From Fragilaria crotonensis (taxonomy: Eukaryota; Bacillariophyta; Fragilariophyceae; Fragilariales; Fragilariaceae), in assembly GCA_022925895.1 (NCBI GenBank), contig JAKSYS010000516.1:1-45336 (forward strand): a DNA stretch of 45,336 nucleotides, read 5' to 3'. Below, piece by piece: positions 44,176 to 45,336 of this stretch. Each line of letters starts with the position of its first letter. The stretch's first letter is position 1. The position numbers were made by a program, and so were the translations under genes. The notes beneath the pieces are model-generated. The model was given only the letters and a program-made list of their open reading frames with translations, did not search any database and was not told where the DNA came from.

Positions 44176-45110
44176 CTAAAGAATACTCTTGCCCATCATA
44201 GAGGTGATTATTTGGAGTCCAAGCTCAACAGTATCCTCCGCGCCCTTGCCATCCGCAAGGGTAGGGTTGAGCTCAACCAAATCGGCTGAAGCTAGATTGC
44301 CACTCATGGCCATCGCTTCTGCCACGTAGTGAGCTTCACGAAAGTTGAGCCCTCCACGGACGGCCGTTCCGGTGGCTGGAGCCAAGAATGGATCCACAGC
44401 GTCAATGTCGTAGGATAGGTGAAGTGGTCTGTTGGGATCGTCTTTCAGCAACTGGCCGAGCGCCATGTCCATAACTGCTCCAATTCCATAGTGATCAATG
44501 TCATGCATGGTGAAAGCAGTAATGCCAAGCTTTCGAATAATATTGCGTTCTGCCACATCTACATCGCGGAGTCCAACATATACCAGGGAGTCCGGTGACA
44601 GCCTTGGTCCATCGATCAACCAGCTCATACCAGGAAGCTCCGAAAATCGGGAGCGACTCCTCCATCAGAAGACCCACGGGCATGCCATGCATATTACCGG
44701 ACTCTGAAATCGCAGGTGTGTTAAGGTCAGCATGAGCATCTACCCACAGAACACCTGTGTTTGGTCTCGCACGTAGGACGCCGGCAAGGGATCCACCTAA
44801 TCGAATGATCACCTCCTAGAAGGAGAGGCGCCCATCAAATATCTTTCCTCGACTACCTTGGACAGATGCTCGTTGACAGCACCGACAATACCACAGTTTC
44901 GCGCACTCGGTATCGCAGTTTTGATGGCTCGATGTGCAATTTGCTCAAAATCAATATCGCCGATGTCATCGACCCTCCAACCCAACGACGTCAGCATGTT
45001 TCGAAGTCCACCTCACGAAGCAAAAGCGGTCCCGTATCAGTTCCTACGAATGGCTGCCCATACGTCATTGAGCACCAAGAATGGACACAGTTTTAGGAAA
45101 GGTGGCATGC
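44176..45110 (-). CDS. Arginase, frame heavily broken
   Basis: Hydrolyses arginine to ornithine and urea, part of the diatom urea cycle; Mn2+ enzyme. Segments in order on the minus strand: [56 protein letters not shown] (metal-binding His), [27 protein letters not shown] (DAHAD metal site), [34 protein letters not shown] (DxD metal site), [10 protein letters not shown], and the end SMMGKSIL at 44176. These pieces lie in different frames, so at least five single- or double-base changes are needed (near 45076, 45020, 44830, 44800 and 44650). All metal ligands are present. The true start is unresolved: a possible 3' splice site (CTCTTTCAG) lies just upstream of 45110. It could be a decayed gene rather than a mis-sequenced one. 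Confidence 0.78.
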
Positions 45111-45336
45111 TGAAAGAGATCCGTTTGATGCAATGACGGCATCATCTGATCCCGCACATTTCAAGTCCTGCACCCCCGCCGGTTGAAAACATCTTTGGGA
45201 GGTCCTCAATGTGGACGTGGATCTCATTTCAGTTATTACAACGTTGCGGATCATCTGCAGACAACAATATTTGTATTCGTTCGTAGTTGTATGAAACGCT
45301 AAAAGTTGTGAACCTGACTGAGAGCTTCCAGATTCC
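45111..45336. other. Upstream of arginase, window edge
   Basis: Probably the first intron or 5' region of the arginase gene. No coding segment could be recognised before the window ends. Confidence 0.35.

Noticed and set aside
44800-44870. A 50-nt intron in arginase (GTAGTC...TTCTAG)
   Set aside because: The sequence inside reads through in another frame as [11 protein letters not shown], which is essential arginase sequence, so frame breaks explain it better than splicing.
1-45336. tRNA or rRNA genes
   Set aside because: I looked for T-loop-like GGTTCGAAT words and conserved rRNA stretches and found none with matching cloverleaf arms; a covariance-model scan would be decisive.

Overview
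This window is nuclear DNA of a photosynthetic stramenopile, most likely a diatom. The evidence is: a metacaspase with the p10 part ahead of p20 (a layout described from secondary-plastid algae); an isocitrate dehydrogenase carrying a C-terminal EF-hand (reported in diatoms); kinesin-light-chain-like TPR repeats; short GT-AG introns (57-114 nt in most cases); and several class II transposons. I see no operons, rRNA or CRISPR, and recognised no tRNA.

Layout. 1-4390 is gene-poor and holds a 1.06-kb TA-flanked non-autonomous element (971-2030) and a broken PIF/Harbinger transposase (about 3190-3990). 4393-8929 (minus) is a TPR protein. 10481-22226 is the centrepiece: an 11.7-kb DNA transposon bounded by perfect 25-bp terminal inverted repeats and holding three genes. 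These are a repeat-containing accessory protein (minus), a large protein with a TET/JBP-like 2-oxoglutarate/Fe(II) dioxygenase fold (plus), and a Plavaka/CACTA-type DDE transposase (minus). A cluster of seven copies of GTTRCCATCCAGTRAC lies between the first two. 23290-24544 is a second TA-flanked non-autonomous element, related to the one at 971-2030. 25018-45110 is gene-dense: galactokinase, an ORC6-like protein, a kinesin-4 that runs into a MAP65/PRC1 module, a membrane-anchored PP2C phosphatase, the metacaspase, the EME1 endonuclease subunit, BolA, IDH with EF-hand, a 321-bp hAT MITE with a clean 8-bp target duplication, and arginase.

How the genes relate. Within the transposon the transposase probably moves the element, the oxygenase may modify DNA bases (as TET/JBP enzymes do), and the repeat protein may be a DNA-binding accessory factor. 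Among host genes, ORC6-like and kinesin-4/PRC1 are divergently transcribed from a 443-bp spacer and both serve the cell cycle. Neighbouring genes are often convergent with very short gaps (38-70 bp).

A warning for any user: nearly every conserved gene here is broken by one or more single-base indels, mostly at homopolymers and often inside invariant motifs. In each case examined for length, adding or dropping those single bases brings the whole CDS back to a multiple of three. I read this as consensus error of a long-read assembly rather than mass pseudogenisation, but the raw sequence cannot prove it. CDS features below therefore span the whole inferred gene, and the joints are listed in the evidence.
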